From positions 124,001-188,000 of the forward strand of contig NZ_JAHKPH010000016.1 of the NCBI RefSeq assembly GCF_018860385.1: DNA of 64,000 bases, given 5' to 3'. The notes beneath the pieces are model-generated. The model worked only from the letters and a program-made list of their open reading frames with translations. It searched no databases and was not told where the DNA came from. The position numbers and the translations under genes were made by a program. Shown here piece by piece: positions 28,317-37,766 of this stretch (position 1 is its first letter; every line of letters starts with the position of its first letter). Origin of the DNA: Reinekea forsetii. Its GTDB lineage: Bacteria > Pseudomonadota > Gammaproteobacteria > Pseudomonadales > Natronospirillaceae.

Positions 28317-29537
28317 TTAAAGAGGGCTGCGTCCTTTTGAGGCGGCTATTTTTAATCGCAGTGCGTTCAGCTTAATGAAGCCTTCGGCATCTTGTTGATC
28401 ATAGGCGCCTGCATCGTCTTCCATCGTGGCAATATTTTCGTCAAACAATGTGTCATTTGAGCGGCGACCCACAACGATAACATTCCCTTTGTAAAGTTTA
28501 AGGCGAACGTCTCCATTTACATGCTCTTGAGAAGAGTCGATCATCTCTTGCATCATTTTACGTTCTGGGCTCCACCAGTAGCCATTATAAATTAACTCGG
28601 CGTACTTCGGCATGAGACTGTCTTTTAAATGCGCTACTTCACGATCTAAGGTAATAGACTCTATCGCACGGTGAGCACGTAACATGATGGTGCCGCCCGG
28701 CGTTTCATAGCATCCACGCGCCTTCATACCGACGTATCGGTTTTCAACGATATCTATTCTACCAATGCCATTGTCACCGCCCACTTTGTTCAAGTAAGTC
28801 AGCACTTCAGCGGGTGACATTGCTTTGCCATCAATTGCAACAATATCACCTTTTTCATAGGTTAATTCGATATAGGTAGGTGTATCTGGTGCGGCCTCTG
28901 GGCTAACAGACCAACGCCACATATCTTCTTCTGCTTCAACCCAAGGGTCTTCTAGAATGCCACTCTCGTAAGAAATGTGTAGCAGATTAGCGTCCATGGA
29001 ATAAGGCGATTTCTTACCGGCTTTGTTGAAATCTACCGGAATATCATGCTCTTCACAGTAGGCCATTAAAGTTTCTCGAGAGGTTAGCTCCCACTCGCGC
29101 CAAGGCGCTACAACTTTCACACCTGGTTTCAACGCATAAGCGCCTAGTTCAAAACGCACTTGATCATTACCTTTACCCGTCGCGCCATGAGCAATGGCAT
29201 CAGCGCCAGTTTCGTTGGCAATTTCGATTAAGCGTTTTGCAATTAACGGTCGTGCAATAGAGGTGCCCAGCAAATATTCACCTTCATAAATGGTGTTTGC
29301 CCGAAACATTGGATATACATAATCGCGCACAAACTCTTCGCGTAAGTCTTCGATAAAAATTTCTTTAATGCCTAACGCCTGTGCTTTTGCACGAGCAGGC
29401 TCTACTTCTTCACCTTGGCCTAAGTCGGCTGTAAAAGTCACTACTTCACAGTTGTATGTTTCACTGATCCATTTTGCGATCACAGACGTGTCTAGCCCGC
29501 CTGAATAAGCAAGGACGACTTTTTTGATATCGGACAT
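28317..29537 (-). CDS. argG: Argininosuccinate synthase
   Basis: ArgG joins citrulline and aspartate, using ATP, in arginine synthesis. The 406 residues carry the P-loop-like [17 protein letters not shown], the [19 protein letters not shown] stretch, [15 protein letters not shown] and [11 protein letters not shown]. The frame extends to 29558; ATG 29537 gives the standard [14 protein letters not shown] start with GGGGTA upstream. An arginine-exporter pair (argO/argP) is elsewhere in the window, but no arginine-regulator box is clear here. Confidence 0.98.
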   Translation of the reverse strand: MSDIKKVVLAYSGGLDTSVIAKWISETYNCEVVTFTADLGQGEEVEPARAKAQALGIKEIFIEDLREEFVRDYVYPMFRANTIYEGEYLLGTSIARPLIAKRLIEIANETGADAIAHGATGKGNDQVRFELGAYALKPGVKVVAPWREWELTSRETLMAYCEEHDIPVDFNKAGKKSPYSMDANLLHISYESGILEDPWVEAEEDMWRWSVSPEAAPDTPTYIELTYEKGDIVAIDGKAMSPAEVLTYLNKVGGDNGIGRIDIVENRYVGMKARGCYETPGGTIMLRAHRAIESITLDREVAHLKDSLMPKYAELIYNGYWWSPERKMMQEMIDSSQEHVNGDVRLKLYKGNVIVVGRRSNDTLFDENIATMEDDAGAYDQQDAEGFIKLNALRLKIAASKGRSPL

Positions 29538-29638
29538 GTATACCCCGTTTTGTATCACTGGATTGAATGGAATGGTACTTTCGTATTCTAAGTAGAATAG
29601 CCAATAATCACCAGTGAATTAGATGCAATTCATTCTTT

Positions 29639-31057
29639 TCATTCTTCATCACTGCTCTCAAGCCCTAGCTCCTTTATTTTTCGAGTCAAGGTATTACGCC
29701 CCCACCCTAATAACTCGGCCGCATCACGTTTACGGCCTGCGGTTTGTTTGAGTGCCGCTTCAATCATCACCTGCTCAAATGCGGGCAAGGCGCTGTCTAA
29801 AATTCTCTTTTCGCCATTAGCCAACTCACTGGATGCCCAGTTTCTCAAGGCTTGCTGCCAACTGCCCTGACCCACTTCAACAACGGCAGATTCATCACGC
29901 AATTCTGGTGGTAGGTCATTCAGTAATACCTCATGGCTTGAGGCCATTACGGTGATCCATCGACAGGTATTTTCTAACTGACGAACATTACCCGGCCAAG
30001 GCAAGTTCGATAAAAATGCTTCGGTTTCAGGGCGCAAGATTTTCGGTTCAACATCGAGTTCTTTAGCGGCCTTATGAAGAAAGAAATTCAAAAGCTTTGG
30101 AATATCTTCTCGTCGATCGCTGAGCTTAGGAATGTGAATTCGTATAACATTAAGGCGATGAAACAAATCTTCGCGAAATCGCCCTTGCTCCACCAGTTTT
30201 TCTAAGTCTTGATGTGTCGCGGCAATAATCCTAACGTTCACTTTTACGGGAGTATGACCCCCTACTCGATAAAACTCACTGTCGGCAAGTACTCGCAATA
30301 ATCTAGTTTGCGTTTCTGCCGGCATGTCGCCTATTTCATCTAAAAACAAGGTGCCACCATCGGCCTGTTCAAAGCGGCCTCTACGCTGATTTTGCGCGCC
30401 GGTAAAAGCACCTTTTTCATGCCCAAACAACTCAGATTCCATCAAATCTTTGGGAATGGCCGCCATGTTTAAAGCAATGAATGGCTCTTCTTTTCGTGGA
30501 CTATGGCGATGCAGTGCTTGAGCGACGAGCTCCTTACCTGTACCCGATTCGCCGTTAATCAAGACAGTGATGTTACTTTGCGCCAACCGTCCAATCGCTC
30601 GAAACACTTCTTGCATGGCTGGCGCTTCACCAATAATTTCCATCGCAGCACTTTGGCTATTCGATAACGCAGCTGGACCTTGTTGCGCGCTATGCTCAAG
30701 CGCTCTTTCCACAAGTGCCGTGGCTTCATCTACATCAAAAGGCTTGGGTAAGTACTCAAAAGCTCCGCCTTGAAAAGAAGCCACGGCACTGTCTAGATCG
30801 GAATGCGCGGTCATGATGATTACCGGCAAGTCTGGATGCGTTTCATGGATTTTATTTAACAATTCTAATCCATCCATTCCTTCCATTCTTACATCGCTGA
30901 TAATCACATCTGGCGCCCGGTTCTCTAGCCTCGCTAACAAGGATTCACCGTTTTCAAATACCGAGCATTCATAGCCTTGCTTGCCCATAGCTCGTTCGAG
31001 CACCCAACGAATAGAGCGGTCGTCATCGACCACCCAAACCAGCGGTTGATCAGTCAT
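29639..31057 (-). CDS. ntrC: Nitrogen regulation response regulator NtrC
   Basis: NtrC (GlnG) is a sigma-54 activator. The 472 residues contain a receiver domain ([18 protein letters not shown]; the phosphorylated Asp is in [17 protein letters not shown]). The AAA+ domain has Walker [16 protein letters not shown], the sigma-54-contact motif [13 protein letters not shown], and Walker [15 protein letters not shown] Fis-type DNA-binding helix-turn-helix follows ([20 protein letters not shown]). ATG 31057, after GGAGGG, overlaps the ntrB stop by 8 bases. With NtrB it answers low nitrogen. Confidence 0.97.
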   Translation of the reverse strand: MTDQPLVWVVDDDRSIRWVLERAMGKQGYECSVFENGESLLARLENRAPDVIISDVRMEGMDGLELLNKIHETHPDLPVIIMTAHSDLDSAVASFQGGAFEYLPKPFDVDEATALVERALEHSAQQGPAALSNSQSAAMEIIGEAPAMQEVFRAIGRLAQSNITVLINGESGTGKELVAQALHRHSPRKEEPFIALNMAAIPKDLMESELFGHEKGAFTGAQNQRRGRFEQADGGTLFLDEIGDMPAETQTRLLRVLADSEFYRVGGHTPVKVNVRIIAATHQDLEKLVEQGRFREDLFHRLNVIRIHIPKLSDRREDIPKLLNFFLHKAAKELDVEPKILRPETEAFLSNLPWPGNVRQLENTCRWITVMASSHEVLLNDLPPELRDESAVVEVGQGSWQQALRNWASSELANGEKRILDSALPAFEQVMIEAALKQTAGRKRDAAELLGWGRNTLTRKIKELGLESSDEE

Positions 31058-32126
31058 GCGCACCCTCCAAAGGTAAATAAACACTAAACACAGTTTGTTC
31101 GGAGTCGCTATCGCACTCGACTAAGCCACCGTGTAGATGAACTAATTGCTGAACCAATGAAAGCCCTAACCCTGTACCAGAGGCACGACCCGAGATCATT
31201 GGATAAAATATTTTTTCTAACAAGTCTTTATCGACTCCAGGCCCGTTATCGATGACATCGACGCGAGCAACTAAGCGGTGACGTTGCTGACGAATCGTAA
31301 ACTGTCTCACTGTTCGGGTACGGAGAATGATTTCACCATGAGACGGCTCGCCATCGCTCAACGATTGCCAAGCATTGCGACAGATATTCAGGAACACTTG
31401 AATAAGTTGCGCCTCATCAGCGATAAAATCAGGAATGCTGGGGTCGTAATCACGTTTAATGATAATTTTATCACCCGCTTCCGCACTCATGAGAGCAAAC
31501 ACTCGCTCGAGCGCTTGATGCACATTCATGGACGTGAATTTCGGCAACTGGTTAGAACCGAGCAGTCGGTCAACCAACGTTCTAAGCCGATCAGCCTCCT
31601 CAATAATCACTTGAGTATATTCTTTCAACTCCGCGCTATTAAGCTCCAAAGCCAGTAGCTGAGCCGCACCTCGAATGCCACCTAAGGGGTTTTTAATTTC
31701 ATGCGCCAACCCTCGAACAAGGTGGCGACTGGTTTCCGTTTGATCAATCAGACCTTCATCTCGGCTAATTTTCATGGCCCGATCCGCCGGCAGCATTTCT
31801 ACAATGACACTGAGCTTTTGATCTTCTAAAAACGGACTGACGATAAAATCTAAGGTCACCGACTCTCGATGCACCAACGCCCAAGTACTAGAACGGACGG
31901 AAACTGAAGCACCTTCTTTCACCGCCGCCTGTAATACTTCGCTCACTTCTGTTGAATCTAAAAATGAGTCTAAAAATGACTGACCAACGATCTGATTCGC
32001 TGAGCGCACCATAAGCAATTCAGCCGACGGGTTTACATGCACAACTCTAAAGTCAGCATCTAAAACAGCTACGGCTGTAAATTGATGTTCAATAATGCGT
32101 TTGAATGACTGTTCTTGGGCTAACAA
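31050..32126 (-). CDS. ntrB: Nitrogen regulation sensor kinase NtrB
   Basis: NtrB (GlnL) phosphorylates NtrC when nitrogen is low and acts as phosphatase with PII. The 358-residue soluble protein has an N-terminal PAS domain (AVAVLDADFRVVHVNPSAEL). The H-box is RGLAHEIKNPLGGIRGAAQL, the N-box is FLNICRNAWQSL, and the glycine-rich ATP lid reads VIDNGPGVDKDL and SGRASGTGLGLSLVQQL. The start codon is TTG at 32126, after AGGGTGT; no ATG fits. glnA is not in the window, but the upstream region has a sigma-54-like promoter and two NtrC-like sites. Confidence 0.96.
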   Translation of the reverse strand: MLAQEQSFKRIIEHQFTAVAVLDADFRVVHVNPSAELLMVRSANQIVGQSFLDSFLDSTEVSEVLQAAVKEGASVSVRSSTWALVHRESVTLDFIVSPFLEDQKLSVIVEMLPADRAMKISRDEGLIDQTETSRHLVRGLAHEIKNPLGGIRGAAQLLALELNSAELKEYTQVIIEEADRLRTLVDRLLGSNQLPKFTSMNVHQALERVFALMSAEAGDKIIIKRDYDPSIPDFIADEAQLIQVFLNICRNAWQSLSDGEPSHGEIILRTRTVRQFTIRQQRHRLVARVDVIDNGPGVDKDLLEKIFYPMISGRASGTGLGLSLVQQLVHLHGGLVECDSDSEQTVFSVYLPLEGAHD

Positions 32127-32160
32127 TGTTCACACCCTACTTTTTAATTGCTAAAGAGAA

Positions 32161-32178
32161 ACGCAAAAAGTAGGCCAG
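32161..32178 (-). promoter_or_regulatory. Sigma-54-type promoter of ntrBC
   Basis: On the reverse strand the sequence reads CTGGCCTACTTTTTGCG. It has the invariant GG (32176-32175) and GC (32164-32163) separated by exactly 10 bases, with the flanking C-T and T-T-G-C of the consensus. The inner CAC part of the -24 element is not kept. Transcription would begin near 32152, about 26 bases before the TTG start of ntrB. Confidence 0.6.
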
Positions 32179-32251
32179 CCAACAAACCAAGGATAAAACT
32201 AGGGTATATCGGCTATTTCGCACAGCTTTAGCGCTTAATACTGGAATTAAA

Positions 32252-32297
32252 GCACCAAAATAGTACAATTAGTAGTTTTAACGCACCAAATCTGTGC
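32252..32297 (-). promoter_or_regulatory. Two NtrC-like enhancer sites upstream of ntrBC
   Basis: On the reverse strand, GTACTATTTTGGTGC (32266-32252) and GCACAGATTTGGTGC (32297-32283) resemble the NtrC dyad GCACY-N5-GGTGC. The first has one diverged half-site, the second 9 of 10 consensus positions. Their centres are 31 bases apart, three helical turns, and lie about 107 and 138 bases before the predicted sigma-54 start. The right-hand site overlaps the 3' end of the methyltransferase gene. Confidence 0.55.
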
Positions 32298-32298
32298 G

Positions 32299-33084
32299 TT
32301 AACGGTAAGCGATAAAGAAGCCCGACGCGGGGGTGAGCCTTATCTTTCCTGACTGAGACAGGAGCGTTTCTAACGAATGGGACAACTCTGCTTCATGCTG
32401 TGTCACCCAAGGAGACAATGCTCCCTTCATCGTTTTATGTAGGTAAGTCAATATTGGCTCTATTGAAGTGACATGCAGCTTGTTGTCGTATTCAAATTGA
32501 TCGACACGGTCAAAATTCTTTATTAATTGTTGATAGCCATTTTCAAGACCAAAGACGCCTGCCCATTTCTCCGAGGACCAAGGTAGTTCGCGATCTATTT
32601 GGCGTAAAAGTGCGACCAATTCGTGCAAGTGTTGAGAGCCAACCGTAGAGCACACCAACATACCACCAGGCTTTATATGCTCTGCAATCTGCGACAAAAC
32701 CAACTCTATGTCCTTTGCGTAAAACAAATTATGGTTTGCTATCACGACATCGAAGCGCTGCTCTCCTAAATTTAACGCATTGATATCCATGGTGCCGAAA
32801 CTCAACTGGCAATCGTTTGTTATGCTTTCGCTTAGCTCTACCTTAGCTTGATTTAAGTAGCCTTCGTTTATATCAGTCAATAGAAGTTCGGTATTCCGAC
32901 ACTGAGCCATAAGCGAATGCCAAAGGTGCCCGTTTCCGGCTCCCAGCTCTAACACTCGCTTATCAGATAACGATGGCAATAGCCCTGCAAGCCATTGATA
33001 AAAATTTTGTTGCCCCGTGGTGAAATCATATAAACGGATTCGAGAATGAGATTCAGCATCGATATTTACGGTATAAGACGGCAT
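32299..33084 (-). CDS. Class I SAM-dependent methyltransferase
   Basis: A 261-residue methyltransferase with motif I in RVLELGAGNGHLWHSLM, motif II as the acidic end of LLLTDINEGYL, and FDVVIANHNLFYAKDIELVL with IKPGGMLVCSTVGS further on. It is of the Methyltransf_11/25 type. The C-terminal third is less conserved, and I cannot name the substrate. It reads toward ntrB, and its stop codon lies next to the candidate NtrC site, so the two transcription units touch. Confidence 0.8.
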   Translation of the reverse strand: MPSYTVNIDAESHSRIRLYDFTTGQQNFYQWLAGLLPSLSDKRVLELGAGNGHLWHSLMAQCRNTELLLTDINEGYLNQAKVELSESITNDCQLSFGTMDINALNLGEQRFDVVIANHNLFYAKDIELVLSQIAEHIKPGGMLVCSTVGSQHLHELVALLRQIDRELPWSSEKWAGVFGLENGYQQLIKNFDRVDQFEYDNKLHVTSIEPILTYLHKTMKGALSPWVTQHEAELSHSLETLLSQSGKIRLTPASGFFIAYR

Positions 33085-33156
33085 ATTACTACTTACCTAT
33101 TTCTATTATTGTTTTACTGTAATGCAATATTTTCACTGTTCAGTGATGGTGCTTTT

Positions 33157-33486
33157 TTATTTTTGCTTAAACTGCTGTAATGAATTTGGCCATTTTATCG
33201 AGGGGTAATGCGCATTGATGAGCTGAGCCATGCGCGAGCCGACACCTCGCCCTTGGGTTGCTAAATGCACCGCAAACCCCTGAATACACTGGTCTTCTAA
33301 CCATATAATGCCAACCACTCGTTCATTAAACCACCCCAACCACAAGGTATATTGATCGGGCTTATTTAGGTATTGTTGCCAAAGCGAGTTGAGCGCAGAT
33401 GATTCAGGTATTGACGCTACAATACGTTCACAAGCGGCTAATGTCGTTGGCTCAATAGAGCTTATTTTGGAAATTGTAACTGGCAC
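33157..33486 (-). CDS. Small GNAT-fold protein, PanZ-like
   Basis: A 109-residue GNAT-fold protein. The acetyl-CoA-binding loop is clear (HLATQGRGVGSRMAQLINAH), preceded by LWLGWFNERVVGIIWLED. The layout resembles PanZ/PanM, the acetyl-CoA sensor that activates and controls aspartate decarboxylase PanD, including a shortened C-terminus and the FNER turn. That assignment is tentative; panD is not in the window. The start is GTG 33486, after GGAG. It is divergent from the his genes. Confidence 0.55.
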   Translation of the reverse strand: MPVTISKISSIEPTTLAACERIVASIPESSALNSLWQQYLNKPDQYTLWLGWFNERVVGIIWLEDQCIQGFAVHLATQGRGVGSRMAQLINAHYPSIKWPNSLQQFKQK

Positions 33487-33499
33487 GAGGACTCCGGAC

Positions 33500-33528
33500 T
33501 GGTTTGATTCGATGCATACTTATATAAT
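33500..33528 (+). promoter_or_regulatory. Candidate promoter of hisBHF
   Basis: A perfect -10 box TATAAT at 33523-33528 lies 17 bases after a weak -35 (TGGTTT, 33500-33505). Transcription would begin near 33535, about 60 bases before hisB. No leader peptide rich in His codons is visible. Confidence 0.45.
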
Positions 33529-33598
33529 GGATTTTATTCAAAGCGACGGCAAGATACGTTGCCACCGTATTTAAATCAATGATCAAAGAGAGATGACT

Positions 33599-34189
33599 AT
33601 GGGTCGCCAAGCGACGGTTGAACGCAACACCAATGAAACTAAGATCAAAGTATCCGTGAATTTAGACGGTACTGGCCAAGCCAAACTTAATTCTGGCATG
33701 CCATTCCTTGATCATATGCTTGACCAAATCGCACGCCACGGACTCATAGATTTAGATATTGTGTGCGATGGCGACACCCACATCGACGATCACCACAGTG
33801 CCGAAGATGTCGGCATAACACTGGGCATGGCCATCGCTCAAGCCGTAGGTGACAAAAAAGGGCTCACTCGATATGGACACAGCTATGTTCCGCTTGATGA
33901 GGCTTTATCTCGCGTTGTCATCGATTTTTCTGGTCGCCCAGGATTAGACCTCAACTGCGAATTTACACGCGGACGTATCGGTTCTTTCGATGTTGATTTA
34001 TTCGGTGAATTTTTCCAAGGCTTCGTGAATCACGCCCTAGTTACGTTGCACATTGATAACCTCAAAGGTAAAAACTCTCACCATCAGGCTGAGACAATTT
34101 TTAAAGCATTTGGGCGCGCGCTTCGCATGGCCTTGTCGGTTGATGAGCGCATGGGCAATGTTATTCCTTCCACAAAGGGCAGCTTGTGA
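33599..34189 (+). CDS. hisB: Imidazoleglycerol-phosphate dehydratase
   Basis: HisB (single-function form) dehydrates imidazoleglycerol phosphate in histidine synthesis. The 196 residues show the two metal-binding His motifs [11 protein letters not shown] and [18 protein letters not shown], with [15 protein letters not shown] and [15 protein letters not shown]. No phosphatase domain is present, unlike in E. coli. ATG 33593 is also possible, but GAGAG (33588-33592) is well spaced only for ATG 33599, giving [11 protein letters not shown]. The stop overlaps the hisH start. Confidence 0.96.
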   Translation: MGRQATVERNTNETKIKVSVNLDGTGQAKLNSGMPFLDHMLDQIARHGLIDLDIVCDGDTHIDDHHSAEDVGITLGMAIAQAVGDKKGLTRYGHSYVPLDEALSRVVIDFSGRPGLDLNCEFTRGRIGSFDVDLFGEFFQGFVNHALVTLHIDNLKGKNSHHQAETIFKAFGRALRMALSVDERMGNVIPSTKGSL

Positions 34190-34836
34190 GTCAAAAACTT
34201 CTCACCATTATTGATTACGGCATGGGCAATTTGCACTCGGTCGCTAAAGCGCTAGAAGCTGTTGCCCCGCAATTTCAAATAGAAATCACCAACGACCGCG
34301 CGCGCATCTTAGAAGCCGATCATGTGGTTTTGCCGGGCGTTGGAGCTATACGTGATTGCATGGCTGAAATACGCCAGCAACAAGTTGATGAAGTAGTTGC
34401 TGAAAATTTAGCCAGCGGCAAACCTTTTTTGGGCATCTGCGTAGGCATGCAAGCGCTAATGGCCCACAGTGATGAAAATCAAGGCATAGCCTGTTTGAAT
34501 CACTTTGACGGCCATGTTCATCGCTTTCCTTCAGGGCTAATAGATTCGCACGGCTTACCCATGAAGGTCCCTCACATGGGCTGGAATCATGTTACAAAAA
34601 CCAATGATCACCCTATTTGGAATAGCATTGAATCGGATAGCCACTTTTATTTTGTGCACAGCTACTTCGTAGAACCGCACGAGAATTACAGTGCAGGTAT
34701 ATGTCATTACGGCACCGATTTCGCTGCCATGATTTATCGCGATAACCTGTTTGCAACCCAATTCCACCCAGAAAAAAGTGCTGAAGCAGGCTTGCAACTG
34801 TTGAAAAATTTCACCCAATGGAACGGAACCTTATAA
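34186..34836 (+). CDS. hisH: Imidazole glycerol phosphate synthase subunit HisH
   Basis: The glutamine amidotransferase subunit of IGP synthase, 216 residues, feeding ammonia to HisF. It starts with GTG 34186, overlapping the hisB stop. Motifs are the N-terminal [18 protein letters not shown], the nucleophile Cys in [19 protein letters not shown], and the catalytic His/Glu in QFHPEKS. The gene ends TAA directly before the hisF ATG with no spacer. In most relatives hisA stands between the two. Confidence 0.97.
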   Translation: MSQKLLTIIDYGMGNLHSVAKALEAVAPQFQIEITNDRARILEADHVVLPGVGAIRDCMAEIRQQQVDEVVAENLASGKPFLGICVGMQALMAHSDENQGIACLNHFDGHVHRFPSGLIDSHGLPMKVPHMGWNHVTKTNDHPIWNSIESDSHFYFVHSYFVEPHENYSAGICHYGTDFAAMIYRDNLFATQFHPEKSAEAGLQLLKNFTQWNGTL

Positions 34837-35607
34837 ATGCCCCTGGCAAAACGAATTATCCCCTGCTTAGACGTAGATCAAGGCCGTGTCGTAAAAGGCG
34901 TCAATTTTTTAAATATCCGTGACGCTGGGGATCCAGTCGAAGTAGCGCGCCGTTACAATGAACAAGGCGCGGACGAAATTACCATGCTCGACATAACCGC
35001 GACGCATGAAGGTCGCGACACAATGATTGACACCGTAAAGGCTATTGCTGGCCAAGTGTTTATACCGCTTACGGTAGGCGGCGGCATCCGCAAAGTTGAC
35101 GATATCCGCGCAATGCTCAATGCGGGTGCCGATAAAGTCGGCATAAACAGTGCAGCCATACATAACCCTGAGTTTGTGAAAGAGGCCTCTCAACGGTTTG
35201 GCGCTCAGTGTATTGTGGTGGCCATAGATGCAAAGCAAGTCGGTGATCATTGGGAAATATTCACCCACGGTGGGCGAAACCCTACCGGGATAAATGCGGT
35301 TGAATGGGCCAAAAAAATGGCCGACTACGGAGCCGGTGAGATACTTCTGACCAGCATGGATCAAGACGGCGTAAAAAATGGTTTTGATTTGGCTTTAACA
35401 CGCGCCGTTGCTGATGCCGTAGATATACCGGTCATTGCCAGTGGTGGCGTTGGAAATTTAGATCACTTAGCGCAGGGTGTGCTTGAAGGCCATGCTGATG
35501 CCGTTTTAGCGGCGAGCATTTTCCACTTCGGGGAATACTCGATTCAGGAAGCCAAACAACACATGATGGATCGTGGAATCGAAATGAGACTGCCGGCTAA
35601 GCGGTAG
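34837..35607 (+). CDS. hisF: Imidazole glycerol phosphate synthase subunit HisF
   Basis: The synthase subunit, 256 residues, a (beta-alpha)8 barrel. It begins [20 protein letters not shown] with the catalytic Asp of CLDVD. It continues with [36 protein letters not shown] and [14 protein letters not shown] with the second catalytic Asp, and ends with [13 protein letters not shown]. It is clearly HisF and not HisA: it has the KGVNF and LLTSMDQDG signatures. The last 11 bases overlap the converging serine-hydrolase gene. Confidence 0.98.
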   Translation: MPLAKRIIPCLDVDQGRVVKGVNFLNIRDAGDPVEVARRYNEQGADEITMLDITATHEGRDTMIDTVKAIAGQVFIPLTVGGGIRKVDDIRAMLNAGADKVGINSAAIHNPEFVKEASQRFGAQCIVVAIDAKQVGDHWEIFTHGGRNPTGINAVEWAKKMADYGAGEILLTSMDQDGVKNGFDLALTRAVADAVDIPVIASGGVGNLDHLAQGVLEGHADAVLAASIFHFGEYSIQEAKQHMMDRGIEMRLPAKR

Positions 35608-36736
35608 TCATCGCTTTTTTTAGGTTTTTAGCAATTGAATTAAATAAGAACCCGAACGCCGGCACGCGCAATGCGTTTGATGAGTTATCTAGAATGACTA
35701 TGAGGCTTTCATTGGTTAAGTCACGATAGATAAACGAAGAAAACCCTTGCCAACCGCCGGCATGCTCTACGCTCTGTCTTTGAGGGTCAATGACCCAGCC
35801 AAAACCATATCGAGAAAGCTTACCCGAGTTCAGTTGGGTGGGTTCAAAAGCTTGTTGAATTTTATCTAATGGCAAAAGTGTGCCTTGATACAAGGCTTTA
35901 TCCCATAATGCTAAATCTGATGCGCTTGAGTATACGCTGCCATCTCCGTACACCCCGTCCATTTCGTTTAGGTCCTTCGACTGCTTAGCGCCCCCGAACA
36001 ACCCATGTTTTTTCCCATAACCAAACACTCTAAATTCGGGCTCTTGTGCACTCAACAGGTTAAAAATTTGACTATCTCGCATATTGAGAGGCAGAAAAAC
36101 GGCCTCGCTCATAAAGTCTGGAAATGACTGGCCGCTTACGCGATGAATTATCTCAGCCAAAACTACATAGCCCGTATTGCTATAGGCAAACTTTGCACCG
36201 GGCTCAAACTGGCTGCTGGGCTTTTGGGATTGAAAAGCCGCTAAAACTTTGTCGGTTGTTATTAGTTTTTCCTCTTTATAGAACGAACTAACAACACGCA
36301 TATAATCGGGTAAGCCTGATGTATGATTCAACAGATGTCGAATGGTTATTCCTGAATAAAATGACAGTTCAGGAATATGGTTTGCCAATGGGTCCTCTAG
36401 TGACAACTGCCCTCGATGCTCTAGAATAAGGATGCCCATAGCCGTGAACTGCTTTGAAACAGACGCTAAATTAAAAGACGAACGTTCGTTTAGTAAGGTG
36501 GATTCAGATTCATCGCTATAGCCGAACGGTTTATGAAACAGCACCTCTCCTTTTTGCGCTAACAAAACAGCCCCGTTAAATTTACCGACCTTATAGACGT
36601 TTGTGAGCCAATGATCAATAGCCGTCATTTTATCTTCTATAGACAAGTCCTGCGACAAATTCAGTTTAGGAATTCGAATAAAAAGATAGATCGTAAACAA
36701 GAGCGTATTCAACACCAATACAATAGCCGTTAACAT
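35597..36736 (-). CDS. Membrane-anchored beta-lactamase-class-C-like serine hydrolase
   Basis: A 379-residue protein with an N-terminal hydrophobic segment (about residues 2-22), then a class C beta-lactamase/esterase fold. The nucleophile is in the SxxK motif of [16 protein letters not shown] and the Tyr-x-Asn motif is [22 protein letters not shown] and [19 protein letters not shown] follow, the latter with the HxG-type third motif. Such proteins include D-aminopeptidases, esterases and PBP4*-like enzymes, so true beta-lactamase activity should not be assumed. Confidence 0.88.
   Translation of the reverse strand: MLTAIVLVLNTLLFTIYLFIRIPKLNLSQDLSIEDKMTAIDHWLTNVYKVGKFNGAVLLAQKGEVLFHKPFGYSDESESTLLNERSSFNLASVSKQFTAMGILILEHRGQLSLEDPLANHIPELSFYSGITIRHLLNHTSGLPDYMRVVSSFYKEEKLITTDKVLAAFQSQKPSSQFEPGAKFAYSNTGYVVLAEIIHRVSGQSFPDFMSEAVFLPLNMRDSQIFNLLSAQEPEFRVFGYGKKHGLFGGAKQSKDLNEMDGVYGDGSVYSSASDLALWDKALYQGTLLPLDKIQQAFEPTQLNSGKLSRYGFGWVIDPQRQSVEHAGGWQGFSSFIYRDLTNESLIVILDNSSNALRVPAFGFLFNSIAKNLKKAMTTA
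35599..35621 (+). terminator. Intrinsic terminator overlapping the hisF stop codon
   Basis: AAGCGG (35599-35604), loop TAGTCA, TCGCTT (35611-35616) followed by more T up to 35621. The stem begins inside the last hisF codons and lies over the 3' end of the opposite gene. Confidence 0.55.
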
Positions 36737-36785
36737 AAACCCTCTCCTAATTTATCTTTATCTATATCTATACGCATTTGCTCTG

Positions 36786-37004
36786 CTATTGACCAGAAAG
36801 CACCATCTGCTTAATTTTAACAGCCTTTTCAAAATGATCGAGCTGATGCGTCTCAATCCACCAGCGAGCCGCTTCCATCAAAACTTCGGGCTGATCATTT
36901 TTATTTTTAAAAAACGCATAAAAGGATAATCCAACCGACGCTCCCTTTTTGCCAATTTTTTCATCGCAAACTTGAACTATTTTATCTCGTAGATCTGATC
37001 TCAC
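36786..37004 (-). CDS. Small conserved protein (DUF6500-like)
   Basis: A 72-residue protein beginning at GTG 37004 after AGGATTCAC. The sequence has SVGLSFYAFFKNKNDQPEVL and WWIETHQLDHFEKAVKIKQM, and resembles small proteins I recall as the DUF6500 family. No catalytic motif is visible and it has no signal peptide. It is last in a GST-GNAT-monooxygenase-DUF reverse cluster, 23 bases after the ABM gene. Confidence 0.65.
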   Translation of the reverse strand: MRSDLRDKIVQVCDEKIGKKGASVGLSFYAFFKNKNDQPEVLMEAARWWIETHQLDHFEKAVKIKQMVLSGQ

Positions 37005-37027
37005 GTGAATCCTATTATTTTTACAGA

Positions 37028-37309
37028 TTAAACTTCATTAATAATACGGTAATGCCGATCAAAGTCTTTGGTAATTTCATACCAAGCTGAGTTTTGCGTA
37101 CGGCATTGATGCGCTTCAAAGGCCGCGCTGTCAATAAATACCTCCTCTACCAACAGCTTGCAAGGCTCGTTTTCATCTTGATTAACGTTAAATTTTAAGC
37201 ACCCCGGTTCTGACCGAGTAAGTGCCAAATGTAACGATAAATGCTCTAAAACTGCTGCTAGGCTCTGAGTCGGTATCATTATATGACCAGTTAAACGTAC
37301 TTTAGGCAT
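37028..37309 (-). CDS. Antibiotic biosynthesis monooxygenase (ABM) domain protein
   Basis: A 93-residue ferredoxin-like ABM-type domain: HLALTRSEPGCLKFNVNQDE, KLLVEEVFIDSAAFEAHQ and AWYEITKDFDRHYRI. ABM domains act as small heme-type or quinol monooxygenases, or bind such molecules. ATG 37309 is preferred because GGGAGGC precedes it at good spacing, and the gene then overlaps the GNAT stop by 8 bases. The reaction is unknown. Confidence 0.8.
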   Translation of the reverse strand: MPKVRLTGHIMIPTQSLAAVLEHLSLHLALTRSEPGCLKFNVNQDENEPCKLLVEEVFIDSAAFEAHQCRTQNSAWYEITKDFDRHYRIINEV

Positions 37310-37763
37310 CGCCTCCCTCAAATGGTTTTCGAAACAATAGAAAGTGCTCTTCTTCGCCACTCAAGTGATACCCTAGGGATCGATAAAGACTCACTGCTTT
37401 GGTATTTATTTTAAAACTAGAAAGCGTAATATCTCGCTGCTCTAAACTTGCCATAGAATGGACAAACTCCATTACTTTGCGCCCGTACCCTCTATTTTGC
37501 CATTGTGGTTTTAAAATAAGTAAATGAACATGGATAGCCTGTTCATAGCGTTTAAAACAAAGGTACCCTATTTCCTCTTTTTCAAACTCCAGCCAATAAA
37601 ACCAATGTGGTTCATAGTCATCCTTCATGCGTTGCTTCTGAAAAGCATCGTCCCAGCCAAAAACTTCGTCAACGAATGGGAAAAGCCCTGCCTTGGTCAG
37701 ATCAAAAAACTTGTGATGAAAAAGGGTCTTCCATGGGTTTAATTGAAACGCCCTTAATAGCAT
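37302..37763 (-). CDS. GNAT family N-acetyltransferase
   Basis: A 153-residue GNAT enzyme. The core is YWLEFEKEEIGYLCFKRYEQ, then LLILKPQWQNRGYGRKVMEF with the acetyl-CoA loop Q-N-R-G-Y-G, then INTKAVSLYRSLGYHLSGEE. The N-terminus (residues 1-45) is less conserved. The substrate is unknown. It lies 3 bases after the GST gene and overlaps the ABM gene, so all are co-transcribed. Confidence 0.85.
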   Translation of the reverse strand: MLLRAFQLNPWKTLFHHKFFDLTKAGLFPFVDEVFGWDDAFQKQRMKDDYEPHWFYWLEFEKEEIGYLCFKRYEQAIHVHLLILKPQWQNRGYGRKVMEFVHSMASLEQRDITLSSFKINTKAVSLYRSLGYHLSGEEEHFLLFRKPFEGGDA

Positions 37764-37766
37764 TCA

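Noticed and set aside
32279-32301. Hairpin TAACGCAC/GTGCGTTA as terminator of the methyltransferase gene
   Set aside because: No T-run follows on the reverse strand, and the same bases fit an NtrC-type dyad with meaningful spacing to a second site.
34837-35607. hisF being hisA or a fused HisA/HisF
   Set aside because: The length, the single barrel, and the KGVNF and LLTSMDQDG signatures identify HisF only.
35597-36736. AmpC-type antibiotic resistance gene
   Set aside because: The fold motifs are shared by many esterases and peptidases; the N-terminal membrane anchor and divergent surroundings give no evidence for resistance.
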